A stretch of DNA of 41,375 nt, from NCBI GenBank assembly GCA_020720045.1, contig DYPH01000042.1, forward strand, positions 1-41,375, in the 5' to 3' direction. The stretch comes from Sorangium cellulosum. Its GTDB lineage: Bacteria > Myxococcota_A > Polyangia > Polyangiales > Polyangiaceae. This document shows, piece by piece, positions 25,450-33,818 of the stretch. The notes under the pieces are model-generated. The model ran no database searches. It had not been told where the DNA came from and worked only from the letters and a program-made list of their open reading frames with translations. The translations under genes and the position numbers were made by a program. Every line of letters begins with the position of its first letter. Position 1 is the stretch's first letter.

Positions 25450-26901
25450 TCAGCGTGCCGCGAGCGGCATCGGCTGCGAATTCGCGACGGCAAAAAGGCC
25501 CGGGGCGATTTCATCGAGGTTCGGCGAACGGGCCGGGAGCGGCTCGTTGCTCGCAAGGAGGAACGCGATCGTCCCGTCGATGTCTTCCATACGCTCCTTC
25601 GAGCGCTTGACGGCACCGTCGTACTCGGTCTTTCCGGCGGCCTTCTGGATGAAGGTCTCGAAAATCGCCTTGGCTTCCTTGAGCTTGGCAACGGTGGCGT
25701 TCTTGTCGCCGCCCGACTTTGCCTTGTACTCTTGGGTCAGAATGCCCTCGTTGTAAAAGGCGTCCGGTCGGTTCGCGTCGATCTTCTTCGCGGCGTCGAG
25801 TTCCGCTTGAACGGCGGCGACCTGCGTCTCGTAGTTGACGTCAGTGATCTGCCCGCGGAGTGCAAGAGCAAGTCCGAGGTGGGCGTCGTAGTCGCCACTA
25901 CGCATCTTGAGCGCGCGTTCGTAGGCGCCTTGTGCCTGGTCAAACCCTCGGAAAGAAAGGTTAACCGCGGCGTAGTTCATCTGCGCTTCGAAGAGGCGTG
26001 GATCGAGGGTGGCCGCCTGCTTGAACTCGGCGACAGCACCGTTCACAAGACCGAGCTCATTCTGGATGAGTCCTGCGGTGTTGTGAATCGGCGCGTAGCT
26101 CGGGTTCTTTCGGATGGCCTGCGAAGCGACGAGACCGGCGAGTTCGAGCTGCTGGACGTCGGCGCGCTTTCCGAGTGCCGCGTTTGTCGCAATCGAGCGA
26201 CCGCGGCCACCCTTGCTCTTGGTCGCGCCGGCGTTCTTCTTTGCGCGCTGGAAGTAGTAGAGCGCGAGCTGGTTCGAGGCCGGCATGAAGCCGTCGTCGA
26301 TGGCGAGAGCGCGCTGAAGGTTCAACTTCGCGCATTCCTCATCGGTCTTGCAGTTGAATTCTTTGTCTTCCTGGTCGGCGTCGCGCTGCATTTCGAAGGC
26401 GGCGAGAGCAACGAGCGCCGGGACGTTCTGGAACTTCGCGTCGAGCACCGTCTTGCGGAGCGTGTCGATCACGGCGTTTTCGTTCTGGTCGGCCTTGTAT
26501 TGATAAAGGGCGATCTGAACGCGAGCGGGGTGAAACTTCGCGTCGGCGCCGAGCGCCTTTTCGAAGTGAGACTTCGCCTCTTTGTCGTTCCCGCAGCGCT
26601 GCCACGCGAGGCCCGCATCGAAGAGCGCTTCGGGGATCTTGCCCCCTTCCGACCCGGCGTTGAACTTGTCGGCGACATCCTTACAGATGGCGTCGTTCCA
26701 GTCGGCAGCCTTCTCGTGGACGGCGAAGGCGTCGATGGCGACCTGGAAACGATTGACCGTCTCCTGGCTAACCGGCGTTCCGTTCGAAGAGACGGGACCG
26801 TCCGGCTTTTTTGGGACGTTGGCCCCACCGGAATTCGCTCCGCCGCCACAGGCGACGAGTGCCGCGAAAGATCCTGCGATCCAAAGATTGTTGAGCTTCA
26901 T
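25450..26901 (-). CDS. gltE: GltE (AglT): TPR lipoprotein
   Basis: 483 residues from the ATG at 26901, which overlaps the gltD stop by one base (TGATG) and has AAAGGGGG upstream; a GTG at 26904 is possible. The short signal peptide ends in the lipobox LVAC (Cys18) and is followed by a Gly/Asn/Ser-rich stretch, so it is a lipoprotein. The mature part is a TPR array (A-K-S-H-F-E-K-A-L-G-A-D-A, AVAEFKQAATLDPRLFEAQM, A-Q-G-A-Y-E-R-A-L-K-M-R). One internal segment (F-N-C-K-T-D-E-E-C) has two close cysteines that may form a disulfide loop. In M. xanthus AglT/GltE is a TPR component needed for gliding; lipid anchoring plus TPRs fits a scaffold between GltD and the outer-membrane module. Coupling to gltD supports joint assembly. 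Confidence 0.88.
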   Translation of the reverse strand: MKLNNLWIAGSFAALVACGGGANSGGANVPKKPDGPVSSNGTPVSQETVNRFQVAIDAFAVHEKAADWNDAICKDVADKFNAGSEGGKIPEALFDAGLAWQRCGNDKEAKSHFEKALGADAKFHPARVQIALYQYKADQNENAVIDTLRKTVLDAKFQNVPALVALAAFEMQRDADQEDKEFNCKTDEECAKLNLQRALAIDDGFMPASNQLALYYFQRAKKNAGATKSKGGRGRSIATNAALGKRADVQQLELAGLVASQAIRKNPSYAPIHNTAGLIQNELGLVNGAVAEFKQAATLDPRLFEAQMNYAAVNLSFRGFDQAQGAYERALKMRSGDYDAHLGLALALRGQITDVNYETQVAAVQAELDAAKKIDANRPDAFYNEGILTQEYKAKSGGDKNATVAKLKEAKAIFETFIQKAAGKTEYDGAVKRSKERMEDIDGTIAFLLASNEPLPARSPNLDEIAPGLFAVANSQPMPLAAR

Positions 26902-29900
26902 CACCTGCCCCCTTTCTTGGGATCGGCTTTCTTGTCGGTTTTCGAGTCCTTGGGAGCGTCTTTCGGCTCCTCAGCCTTCTCCGGTGCTGCGCTCGGCGGA
27001 TGCCAGAACTGGCCTCCGATAAGGAGCGGGGGATTCTGCTCGTCCAAGGTGCTGTTCACGAGGGTCGGCGCGCCGCGGAGCTCGTCGACGACGTGGTATT
27101 CGCCCTTGTAGTTCTTCGCGAGCCACACTTCGCAGGAGCGCGAATAGTCATCGAAGTACTGGAACTTCACCGAATAGGTGAGGCAGGTCTGGAGGGCCGG
27201 CTTCGCGCGACCGCTCTTGATCGGCTCGCTGGCGCCGTCAAGACCGTCGTAGTAGGCGCCGCGGAGTTCGGCGTCGCTCTTGATATTGCTCGGGATCGGG
27301 GCGGCGCGGAACTCGTCCACGAAGTTACCCCACATGAGACCGACGCGGGAACCAGCAGCGATAACCCACTTCGGGGGCGGCGCCGGCTGGAGGTCGACGA
27401 TCTTCTTGTATTCCGCTTCAGCCTTCTCGATGGCCGGCTTCTTCTTCTCGAGCCAGCCCTTCACCTTCGTGTCGATGTGGGCCTTGACCGACTTCATGTC
27501 GCCGTTGCCGACGTAGATCGGGAACTTGATCTGGTCGACGGTCGCAACCTTCATTTCGTCGGCATTGTAGAAGATCGCTTCGCCGACGGCGTTGAGCGCC
27601 TTGCCGATTGCTTTGTCGGCGTCGCCCGGGTGGGCGGCGCGGATCGCTTCGACAGCCTTCGAACCGTCGCCCCAGATGTTGCGAACCTTGGCGTACTCGT
27701 TCTTCGCGAGCTTATCGCCTTGTGGGATCTTCGCGTAGACGCGGCCGAGGGTCGCGTGCGCCTGCACCTGGATGTCCGGGGAGGCCTTGTCGATCACCGA
27801 CATGTTTCCGGAGAGGTTTTTACGCGCGTTGTCCCAGTCGCCCTTTTCCGCGTAGTGGGCGCCGACCGCGAACGCGATCGAGGCGGTCTGCGACTGCTTG
27901 GAAGCACCGTAGTTCTTGCGGAATTTCTCCGCGTCACGGAGCGCTTCCGCTTCCTGGCCGAGGCCGAGGCGGAGAAGAACGGCGTCGGAGAGGGCGAGGT
28001 CGGCCTTCTCCCCCTTCACGTCGGCTTCGGCGTACTGCTCGTAGTAGTCGGCGGCCTTGTCGTAGACAGCGATCGCCTGGTAGTTACCGCCGATTTCGTA
28101 GATCGCCTTCTTCGCGTAGGGGCTATTCCCCTTCGTGTTGCGGTCGTACTCAATCAGGGCCTTACGCGCACCAATCGACTTCGCAACGAGGCGGGCGGCC
28201 TGATAGGCCTTTGCTGCGTTGTACGCGATTTCATCGCAACGATCCGCGCTTGCCGGCTGGCCGTTCGCGGCCGGATCCTGGCAATTCTTCTTGAACATGT
28301 CCATGTAGGACACGCCGGCCTCTTCGTAGAGCGAAAGCGCCTTGGTGCTGGAAAGCGTCGCCGCTTCCTTCACTTTGGCTTCCGCGCCGAGACGCTGGAG
28401 GTTGACTTGAACCTTCGCGAGTTCGGTGCAGCTCTCGGCGTTCTTCGTCGCCTTGTCGCCCTTGCAGTAGAGGTCGATGAACTTGGGGACGTCCTGCGCC
28501 ATGTCGGCAAAACAGGAAGAACGTGTCGGATTCCCGTGGGTTCCGAGGACGTTGATGCTTTCCATGTAGAGCATCGCCGCGTAAATGCCGGACTCCTGAT
28601 CGGCGTTGTTAAGCGCGATGTCGCGGAAACCGACGGCCGCTTCTTCCCAATGCTGCGCCTCGAAGTACGTACGCGAACGGGCATACTTCACTTCGACAAG
28701 TTTGCTCATGCCATCGGCGTCGCCGTTCGAAGGCTTGATGTAGCAGGTGAAGCGGTTGAAGGCCTGGACCATCCCCTTTTGGGATTCGGTCATGTCCTTC
28801 GGCTTCAACTTGCTGTCGATGTCTTCGTCGTCCTTCTTCTTGTCGTCCTTCTTGGCGCCGGGCCCGTTGCCGGAACCTTTGCGAGCGAGCTCCTTGGGGT
28901 GCGTCTTCTCGTAAATGTTCTGGTAGCAAAGGACGGCCGCGTAGGCCGCTTCCGGGGCTTCAGGGCCGGTCGGGTTCTCGGCGACGACCGAATCAAAGGC
29001 AGGACCGCACTTCTCCCAATCGTTCTGGAAGTAGAGCAAGTCGGCCATCGCATACTTGATCTTGTAGATCGACGGCCAGTCCTCACGCGTGATGCGCGGG
29101 AACTCGAAGTTCTTGAATTCGTCCTGGGTCCACGTGTCGACGATCTTCTTATAGACCGCCGCCGCGAGCGCCATCGCCTTCGGATCGTTCGTGCCGCGCT
29201 TGCCGCCGCTACCGACCGCCTCGAGGTGCCACGACATCGCCGTTTCGGTTTCGAGCGCCGCCGTCTTGGAGGCACACTCACTCTTCGAAGCCGGCGAATG
29301 ATTTCCTGCCTTGAACTCGCTGTACGCCTTCAGCTGAGCATCGAGCTCATTCTTGATGACGTCCTTCTTGTTCGCATTGAGCGCCATGACCGCTTCGGTG
29401 ATGTGCGCCTGGTAGCTGCAGGACTGATCGCTCCCTTTGTTGCGGACCAAGAGGTCCTTGTACAGGGCAATCGCGTCGTTGTAGTGACCGGTGTCCAGGT
29501 AATTCTGGCCAAGGTCATCCATCATCTTGTACGTCTTCTCGGTCTGACCGGGCGCGTCGCCAGAGATGTTCTTGAAGAACGTAAATGCGGCGTTCGGCTG
29601 CCCCTGGAGGGCGTAGACCGGGATGATGTCGCGGCGGGCCGCGTCGGCCAGCTTGGCCGCATTCGGCTGCTGTGCGAACTTCACGCCGTGATCAATCGTC
29701 TTCTTGAAGGCATCGAGGGACTTCTCAAACGCCCCCGTATTCCAATGAACGTAAGCAAGCTTGTACCAGGCGTAGCCCCAAACCTTCGTCGAGTCTTCCG
29801 GATACGTCGTGACCTTTTCGTAGGCCTGGCGTGCAGTATCCCACTTCGACGGATCGCCCTGCGCTTCATTAAAGAAGAGCTCGCCGAACGCAAGATAGGC

Positions 29901-30617
29901 GTTCGGAATGTACTTAGAGTCGGGGCGCTTGTTGATCAGCTCGTAGTAGGCGGTACGGGCATTCCCGTAGTCGTTCGCCTGCTCGTACTCGTAGGCGAGA
30001 TAGTAGAGAATCTCGTCAAGCTGCGCGTAGTTCGGATAGTCGTTCTTCAGGCTTGAATAGTAATTGATTGCGTTCTGGCGGGCCGTCTTGAGGACCTTCC
30101 CGGACGCATCGACCAATGCCTGCTTCTTGCCCGCTTCCGCCGGATTCGACTTCTTCAGCGCGTCGCGATCGATTTCCGCCTGGGTCTTGTTGCGGAAAGC
30201 AACGTTCTCGAGCTCGACGTAGTCTTCCGCGAGGCGACGCATAATCTGCGCGCGGTCGGAAGCGCCCTTGCCAGTCGCCTTGTAGAGCGCTTCGAGGCGG
30301 CCAATTTCATCGACAAGGAGCGCCTGCGCACGGTTGGCGAGGCGGCTCTTGCGGTCGTCGCGCTCGGCGGCCCCCTGCTCGAAGCCCGGGTTCGTCGGCT
30401 TTCCGTCCTTCTTCTTCGCCTCGACGGGGGCAACGCCCCCCATCTTCATTTCCGGCGCCTTTCCGTTGGAGCTCTTGAACTCCTTCGGGCCGTCGTTCGG
30501 GCAGGCGGTAAGCGTCTTTTGGGCCGCGTCGCTGATGCAAGCGAGCCCTTCTGCAGCCGCGGGGGCGGCGGCGCCGAGCACGAGCACGGCGCTCATGTAC
30601 TTCAATAGCGGTTTCAT
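26901..30617 (-). CDS. gltD: GltD (AgmU): large periplasmic TPR protein
   Basis: 1,238 residues from the ATG at 30617, six bases after the upstream stop with GAAGGTG ahead; a GTG at 30626 is possible. A Sec signal peptide (M-K-P-L-L-K-Y-M-S-A-V-L-V-L-G-A-A-A-P-A-A-A, cleavage near residue 22) makes it periplasmic. The chain is mostly degenerate TPR helices (Y-E-L-I-N-K-R-P, A-Y-L-A-F-G-E-L-F-F-N, A-L-Y-K-D-L-L-V-R-N). A Lys/Asp-rich insert occurs near residues 575-600, and the C-terminus is a Lys/Glu/Asp-rich tail of about 35 residues. Length and architecture match AgmU/GltD of M. xanthus, a periplasmic component that co-localises with moving adhesion sites. It lies between a gltC-like gene and gltE, all closely spaced or overlapping, so these three form one transcript. 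Confidence 0.9.
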   Translation of the reverse strand: MKPLLKYMSAVLVLGAAAPAAAEGLACISDAAQKTLTACPNDGPKEFKSSNGKAPEMKMGGVAPVEAKKKDGKPTNPGFEQGAAERDDRKSRLANRAQALLVDEIGRLEALYKATGKGASDRAQIMRRLAEDYVELENVAFRNKTQAEIDRDALKKSNPAEAGKKQALVDASGKVLKTARQNAINYYSSLKNDYPNYAQLDEILYYLAYEYEQANDYGNARTAYYELINKRPDSKYIPNAYLAFGELFFNEAQGDPSKWDTARQAYEKVTTYPEDSTKVWGYAWYKLAYVHWNTGAFEKSLDAFKKTIDHGVKFAQQPNAAKLADAARRDIIPVYALQGQPNAAFTFFKNISGDAPGQTEKTYKMMDDLGQNYLDTGHYNDAIALYKDLLVRNKGSDQSCSYQAHITEAVMALNANKKDVIKNELDAQLKAYSEFKAGNHSPASKSECASKTAALETETAMSWHLEAVGSGGKRGTNDPKAMALAAAVYKKIVDTWTQDEFKNFEFPRITREDWPSIYKIKYAMADLLYFQNDWEKCGPAFDSVVAENPTGPEAPEAAYAAVLCYQNIYEKTHPKELARKGSGNGPGAKKDDKKKDDEDIDSKLKPKDMTESQKGMVQAFNRFTCYIKPSNGDADGMSKLVEVKYARSRTYFEAQHWEEAAVGFRDIALNNADQESGIYAAMLYMESINVLGTHGNPTRSSCFADMAQDVPKFIDLYCKGDKATKNAESCTELAKVQVNLQRLGAEAKVKEAATLSSTKALSLYEEAGVSYMDMFKKNCQDPAANGQPASADRCDEIAYNAAKAYQAARLVAKSIGARKALIEYDRNTKGNSPYAKKAIYEIGGNYQAIAVYDKAADYYEQYAEADVKGEKADLALSDAVLLRLGLGQEAEALRDAEKFRKNYGASKQSQTASIAFAVGAHYAEKGDWDNARKNLSGNMSVIDKASPDIQVQAHATLGRVYAKIPQGDKLAKNEYAKVRNIWGDGSKAVEAIRAAHPGDADKAIGKALNAVGEAIFYNADEMKVATVDQIKFPIYVGNGDMKSVKAHIDTKVKGWLEKKKPAIEKAEAEYKKIVDLQPAPPPKWVIAAGSRVGLMWGNFVDEFRAAPIPSNIKSDAELRGAYYDGLDGASEPIKSGRAKPALQTCLTYSVKFQYFDDYSRSCEVWLAKNYKGEYHVVDELRGAPTLVNSTLDEQNPPLLIGGQFWHPPSAAPEKAEEPKDAPKDSKTDKKADPKKGGR

Positions 30618-30622
30618 GCTGT

Positions 30623-32395
30623 TCACCTTCCGCAGCGGCTCGTGATCGTCTGCCGATAGAAGCCGAGCTCATCGCGCCAGTACTCGCCCTTGAAGGGCCA
30701 GATGACGTGTTCTTCGTCCGCTTTGACGATGTTGCGCTCCGATTCCTTGGCCGTAACTTGCGCGCCTGCGATCGCAGCGTCGAGCTGGTTACGCTGGGCG
30801 GCAGTGATGTCGATCAGGATCTTCGCGCTGTTGCGAAGGTGCTCGGAAAGTTCATCGATATTGCGCTGATAACGCTCTTTCGCCAGGGCGCCCGCGTTCT
30901 TCACCGCGATGTCGCGGGCGAGGGAAAGCGCGTCCTTCGTGTCGAGACCAAGGGCCGACCCCTTGAACTCGGCGGTCGCCTTGTCGAAACGCTTCTGCTC
31001 TTCGTCGAGCAATTCGACGTACTTAATGTGACGGAGGAGCTGACGATCGCTGAGCGCGTTCTTGACGACCGTCTTGGTCAGGTCGCCCTTCTTGTCGAGC
31101 TGCTTCGCCTTGCTGTCGCGGACGTCCTTGAGGAAGCCGTAGAAGGCCTCTTCCTGGTTATCGCCTTTGAAGCCGTTCAGAATGCCGTTCAATTCGTCGG
31201 AAAGCGGCTGGTATTTCTGCTGGAACTTCGAGACGATCGTCGTCGAATCGTCGTACTGGCAGTTCGAGAAGTAGATGACCGCTTTGAGAACTTCCGCTTC
31301 CGGGTAATAGGAGTTCGGGAAGTAGGGTGATTGAATCGTGTGAATATTCCCGAGGGCGTGGGAGTAGTCACCGGCCATGAAGTAGGCCCAAGATTCCTCA
31401 AAGAGTGCGTCGAGCCAGTACTCGCTTCCGACATCGACGGTGTTCCAGTACTTCACCGCGGCGCTGAGGCGATCCTCAAGGATCTTCGGGGTGTTGTTCT
31501 CGTCGAGCGTAACGGAGGCCGAATAATAGGTACGCGCCATCGAGAGGAAGGCGAGGTCGCGCATACGCGTCTCGTCTTCGACGTCTGCACCGTCGTCAAT
31601 CGACGAAACGATCGACTGGAAGGCCTTCACCGCGGGGACCGAACGCCGAAGCTGAACGTGAGAAATGCCGGTAAAGAACTGGCTTTTCACGAACCATTTC
31701 GACTGCTTGGCAACCTTGCCAAACAGCTTGATTGCGTCGTCGTACTGGCGATTCCGGTACTTGTAGCGGCCGAGCAGGTAGTTGAGCTGCCAGTACAAGT
31801 CGCGCTGGTTTGCGTTGTTGAACTTGGCAATCTGGCCTTCGTCGTACTTACCGACGCGCTCAACGATGTCCGCCGGCTCCGGGAGCTCCGTCGCGAGACG
31901 CGCAAGCCAGAGGAGGGTTTCGTTGAACTTCAGGTGGTTCGGCTTGTCGGCAATTTCCGAGAAGATCCCGTAGGCCGCCTGGTAAAACTTGAGGTGATAC
32001 AGGGAGATCGCCAGATGGTACTGGGCGAGCTGCTTGTTCCCTTCGTCGTCGTTCGTCTCCCCTTTTTGAACTTTGGAGAGACCGAGCGCCGCCTTTTCCC
32101 ACTTTTCCTGGTCGAAATCGCGCTTCGCCTTCGCCGCTTCCGGCGTCATTTGGCCTGCGGTCGGAGGGGGACCGAGATCGGGCTTCGCCGCCGGTTGCCC
32201 GTTAGGGGCGGCGTCAATGTCGATCGGTTTCGCCGCACCGCCGGTTCCGGCTGCGGCGCCGGTCCCCGGCTGCGTGGTCGGCGGCTTTTTTCCGCCCGCC
32301 TTTTTCCCTTGGGCGTGGGCCTCATGGGTCGAAAGCGACAGCGTGAGGAGGGCCGGGGTTGCGGCCAGCAGGAACGATCGCACGATTTTTCGCAT
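30623..32395 (-). CDS. gltC: GltC-like periplasmic TPR protein
   Basis: 590 residues from the ATG at 32395; the longer frame to 32452 would bury the signal peptide. The signal peptide ends A-H-A (cleavage near residue 28). Residues 30-80 are disordered, Gly/Pro/Ala/Lys-rich and contain PIDIDAAP (57-64). The rest is TPR-like (F-D-Q-E-K-W-E-K-A-A-L-G-L, FYQAAYGIFSEIA, Y-D-D-A-I-K-L-F-G-K-V-A). GltC of M. xanthus is a periplasmic TPR protein paired with the GltA/GltB barrels. In M. xanthus I recall it in a separate cluster, whereas here it starts the gltD-gltE transcript. The gltC name rests on architecture and context and is less certain than gltD/E/G/I. Confidence 0.8.
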   Translation of the reverse strand: MRKIVRSFLLAATPALLTLSLSTHEAHAQGKKAGGKKPPTTQPGTGAAAGTGGAAKPIDIDAAPNGQPAAKPDLGPPPTAGQMTPEAAKAKRDFDQEKWEKAALGLSKVQKGETNDDEGNKQLAQYHLAISLYHLKFYQAAYGIFSEIADKPNHLKFNETLLWLARLATELPEPADIVERVGKYDEGQIAKFNNANQRDLYWQLNYLLGRYKYRNRQYDDAIKLFGKVAKQSKWFVKSQFFTGISHVQLRRSVPAVKAFQSIVSSIDDGADVEDETRMRDLAFLSMARTYYSASVTLDENNTPKILEDRLSAAVKYWNTVDVGSEYWLDALFEESWAYFMAGDYSHALGNIHTIQSPYFPNSYYPEAEVLKAVIYFSNCQYDDSTTIVSKFQQKYQPLSDELNGILNGFKGDNQEEAFYGFLKDVRDSKAKQLDKKGDLTKTVVKNALSDRQLLRHIKYVELLDEEQKRFDKATAEFKGSALGLDTKDALSLARDIAVKNAGALAKERYQRNIDELSEHLRNSAKILIDITAAQRNQLDAAIAGAQVTAKESERNIVKADEEHVIWPFKGEYWRDELGFYRQTITSRCGR

Positions 32396-32458
32396 CGTCT
32401 GGGCTCCGTCGGGGAAGCGTGAAGGGAGACTTGGGAGGCGAGACGGCGGCAATGTGCC

Positions 32459-32467
32459 GACATCCGG
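32459..32467 (+). promoter_or_regulatory. GACATCCGG copy near gltC (possible operator)
   Basis: The nonamer GACATCCGG, centred about 68 bases upstream of the gltC start. The same nonamer recurs at 32753-32761 upstream of the divergent lipoprotein gene. Two copies of a nine-mer within 419 bases are unlikely by chance but not impossible; a shared regulator is inference. Confidence 0.3.
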
Positions 32468-32734
32468 TTGGGGTCGGGCGTCGCGAGACCCCGAAAATTA
32501 CAGCGTTTCGGCCAAAGAGCCCGCTTGCGAGCGGCGCGATGCTACGGAGACGCGTACTCGATTGTCAAGGGGTCGTTCGTGGCGTCGCTCGGCGAGAACC
32601 TGAATAACGGCTCGAATTGCAGCGCAGCGATGGAAGAATCGAGACCGTTCGGGGACACGTAGATTTAGGGCCTTGACGTTCACCTTCGAACGCAAGTAGC
32701 TTCCGGGCCGGAACGGTGGCGGCCTCGATTCATT

Positions 32735-32763
32735 GGCCGGATGCGATTTCGTGACATCCGGCC
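32735..32763 (+). promoter_or_regulatory. Perfect inverted repeat upstream of Cys-rich lipoprotein gene
   Basis: GGCCGGATG (32735-32743) and CATCCGGCC (32755-32763) are perfect inverted nine-mers separated by 11 bases, ending 51 bases before the ATG. No T tract follows, so it is not an intrinsic terminator. It could be an operator for a dimeric regulator or a hairpin in the mRNA leader. Confidence 0.45.
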
Positions 32764-32814
32764 CGCGGCAATCGTGGGACGATTGTGCGGCCACCAACGG
32801 AGACGCGAGCACCC

Positions 32815-33423
32815 ATGAACCGACTCATGATGGCCTTCGCTGCGGTCGGCGCGGCGGGCTTCCTCATCGCGACGCCCGGCTGCAATTCAACCGGCGTTGG
32901 CGACCCGTGCACGCCCGAAGCAGAACTCGACCCGACTTTCCAGGGCTTCGTCCAGGGATCGACCTACGTCGAGTCGAAGAGCTTCCAGTGCCAGACCCGC
33001 GTCTGTCTCGTGAACCACTTCCGTGGTCGCGTTTCCTGCCCGAATGGCCAGGAAGCAACGGACAAGCCCTACGCCAGCGACGCCAGCGGGAAGGGCTGCG
33101 TCGTCAACGGCGACGACGAGAAGAAGGTCGTTGGCAAAGAGGGGAACTCCTGTGTCCCGTCCCAATGCAAGGACCGTCAGGCGGAGGCAGCCGTTTACTG
33201 CTCCTGCCGCTGCGCAAACGCCGACGGAAAGACCGATGACGGCGCGAACTACTGCGCCTGTCCGGACGGCTTCGCGTGTGAGCAGCTCGTTCCGCCCACC
33301 GGCCTCGGCAACGAAGGCCTTACCGGCGGCTACTGCATCAAGGCGAAGACGAAATACGACCCGGCAAACAACTGCCAGGAGAAGCTTCAGTCCTCGGACG
33401 CCTGCAAGCTCGCTGGCGACTGA
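32815..33423 (+). CDS. Cysteine-rich lipoprotein divergent from gltC
   Basis: 202 residues from the ATG at 32815; a GTG at 32785 would add ten residues ahead of the signal peptide. A hydrophobic signal segment ends in T-P-G-C, with the lipidated Cys at residue 23. The mature domain contains 16 further cysteines, an even number that would allow eight disulfides (QCQTRVCLVNHF, YCSCRCANADG, YCACPDGFACEQL), so it is a compact, knotted, EGF-like exported protein. I recognise the style as common in Myxococcota surface lipoproteins but cannot name a family. Lying back to back with gltC, it could be the lipoprotein partner of the outer-membrane Glt module (the GltK or CglB role), but this is only a positional idea. 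Its stop overlaps the yraN start by one base. Confidence 0.88.
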   Translation: MNRLMMAFAAVGAAGFLIATPGCNSTGVGDPCTPEAELDPTFQGFVQGSTYVESKSFQCQTRVCLVNHFRGRVSCPNGQEATDKPYASDASGKGCVVNGDDEKKVVGKEGNSCVPSQCKDRQAEAAVYCSCRCANADGKTDDGANYCACPDGFACEQLVPPTGLGNEGLTGGYCIKAKTKYDPANNCQEKLQSSDACKLAGD

Positions 33424-33815
33424 TGGTCGGCGGGCGCTCGGTGGTCCGCCCATCAACAACGATTCAAGGTCGCACTGCCGAAGAGGCAGCTGCGGCTTTT
33501 CTCGTTTCGGACGGCTTTCAGGTCCTTGCCCGAAACCTCCGCCTTGGGCCGCTGGAGATCGATATCGTAGCCCGTCGCGGCGACCTTGTCGTCCTCGTGG
33601 AAGTGCGCCACCGCAGCGCGGACGGTCGTGTCGGCCCGTTTGAGAGCGTCGGCTTCAAGAAGCGCAAAACGCTTTTGGCAGCCGCTGAGCGCTACGCGCG
33701 TCAAGAGCTGCCAAAGTTGGAGGGTGTTGCGCGTTTGCGCATCGACGTGGCCGCTGTAGAGTTCACCGCGGCTGGGCCGATTGTGAGAGTGGCGCCAGGG
33801 GCGCTGACCGGGTAA
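33423..33815 (+). CDS. yraN: YraN/UPF0102 nuclease-fold protein
   Basis: 130 residues, ATG overlapping the upstream stop (TGATG). The PD-(D/E)XK-fold motifs of UPF0102 are in order: an early Glu (R-T-A-E-E-A-A-A-A-F-L), ARNLRLGPLEIDIVARRGD with the acidic pair, and LVVLVEVRHRS supplying the E-x-K/R element. A C-terminal helical region K-K-R-K-T-L-L-A-A-A-E-R-Y follows. The family is predicted to be a structure-selective endonuclease of the Holliday-junction-resolvase fold and often lies near rnhB or rsmI; here it is coupled to an unrelated lipoprotein gene. It ends only a few bases from the convergent HAMP-protein gene. Confidence 0.93.
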   Translation: MVGGRSVVRPSTTIQGRTAEEAAAAFLVSDGFQVLARNLRLGPLEIDIVARRGDLVVLVEVRHRSADGRVGPFESVGFKKRKTLLAAAERYARQELPKLEGVARLRIDVAAVEFTAAGPIVRVAPGALTG

Positions 33816-33818
33816 CCG

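Larger units (their letters stand above)
32396..32814. other. Divergent intergenic region, gltC and Cys-rich lipoprotein (419 bases)
   Basis: No credible gene is seen. It must hold the promoters of both divergent units. Notable contents are the nonamer GACATCCGG at 32459-32467 and again at 32753-32761, a perfect nine-base inverted repeat at 32735-32763, and a small hairpin CCGCT-TGCG-AGCGG at 32521-32534. No clear -35/-10 pair could be chosen. Confidence 0.6.

Noticed and set aside
9961-32395. Assignment of the cluster to the Nfs spore-coat export machine.
   Set aside because: The giant cytoplasmic AgmK-like protein and the TonB-like FHA protein beside it match Glt; Nfs is not known to have a GltI counterpart. 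Not fully excluded without a phylogeny.
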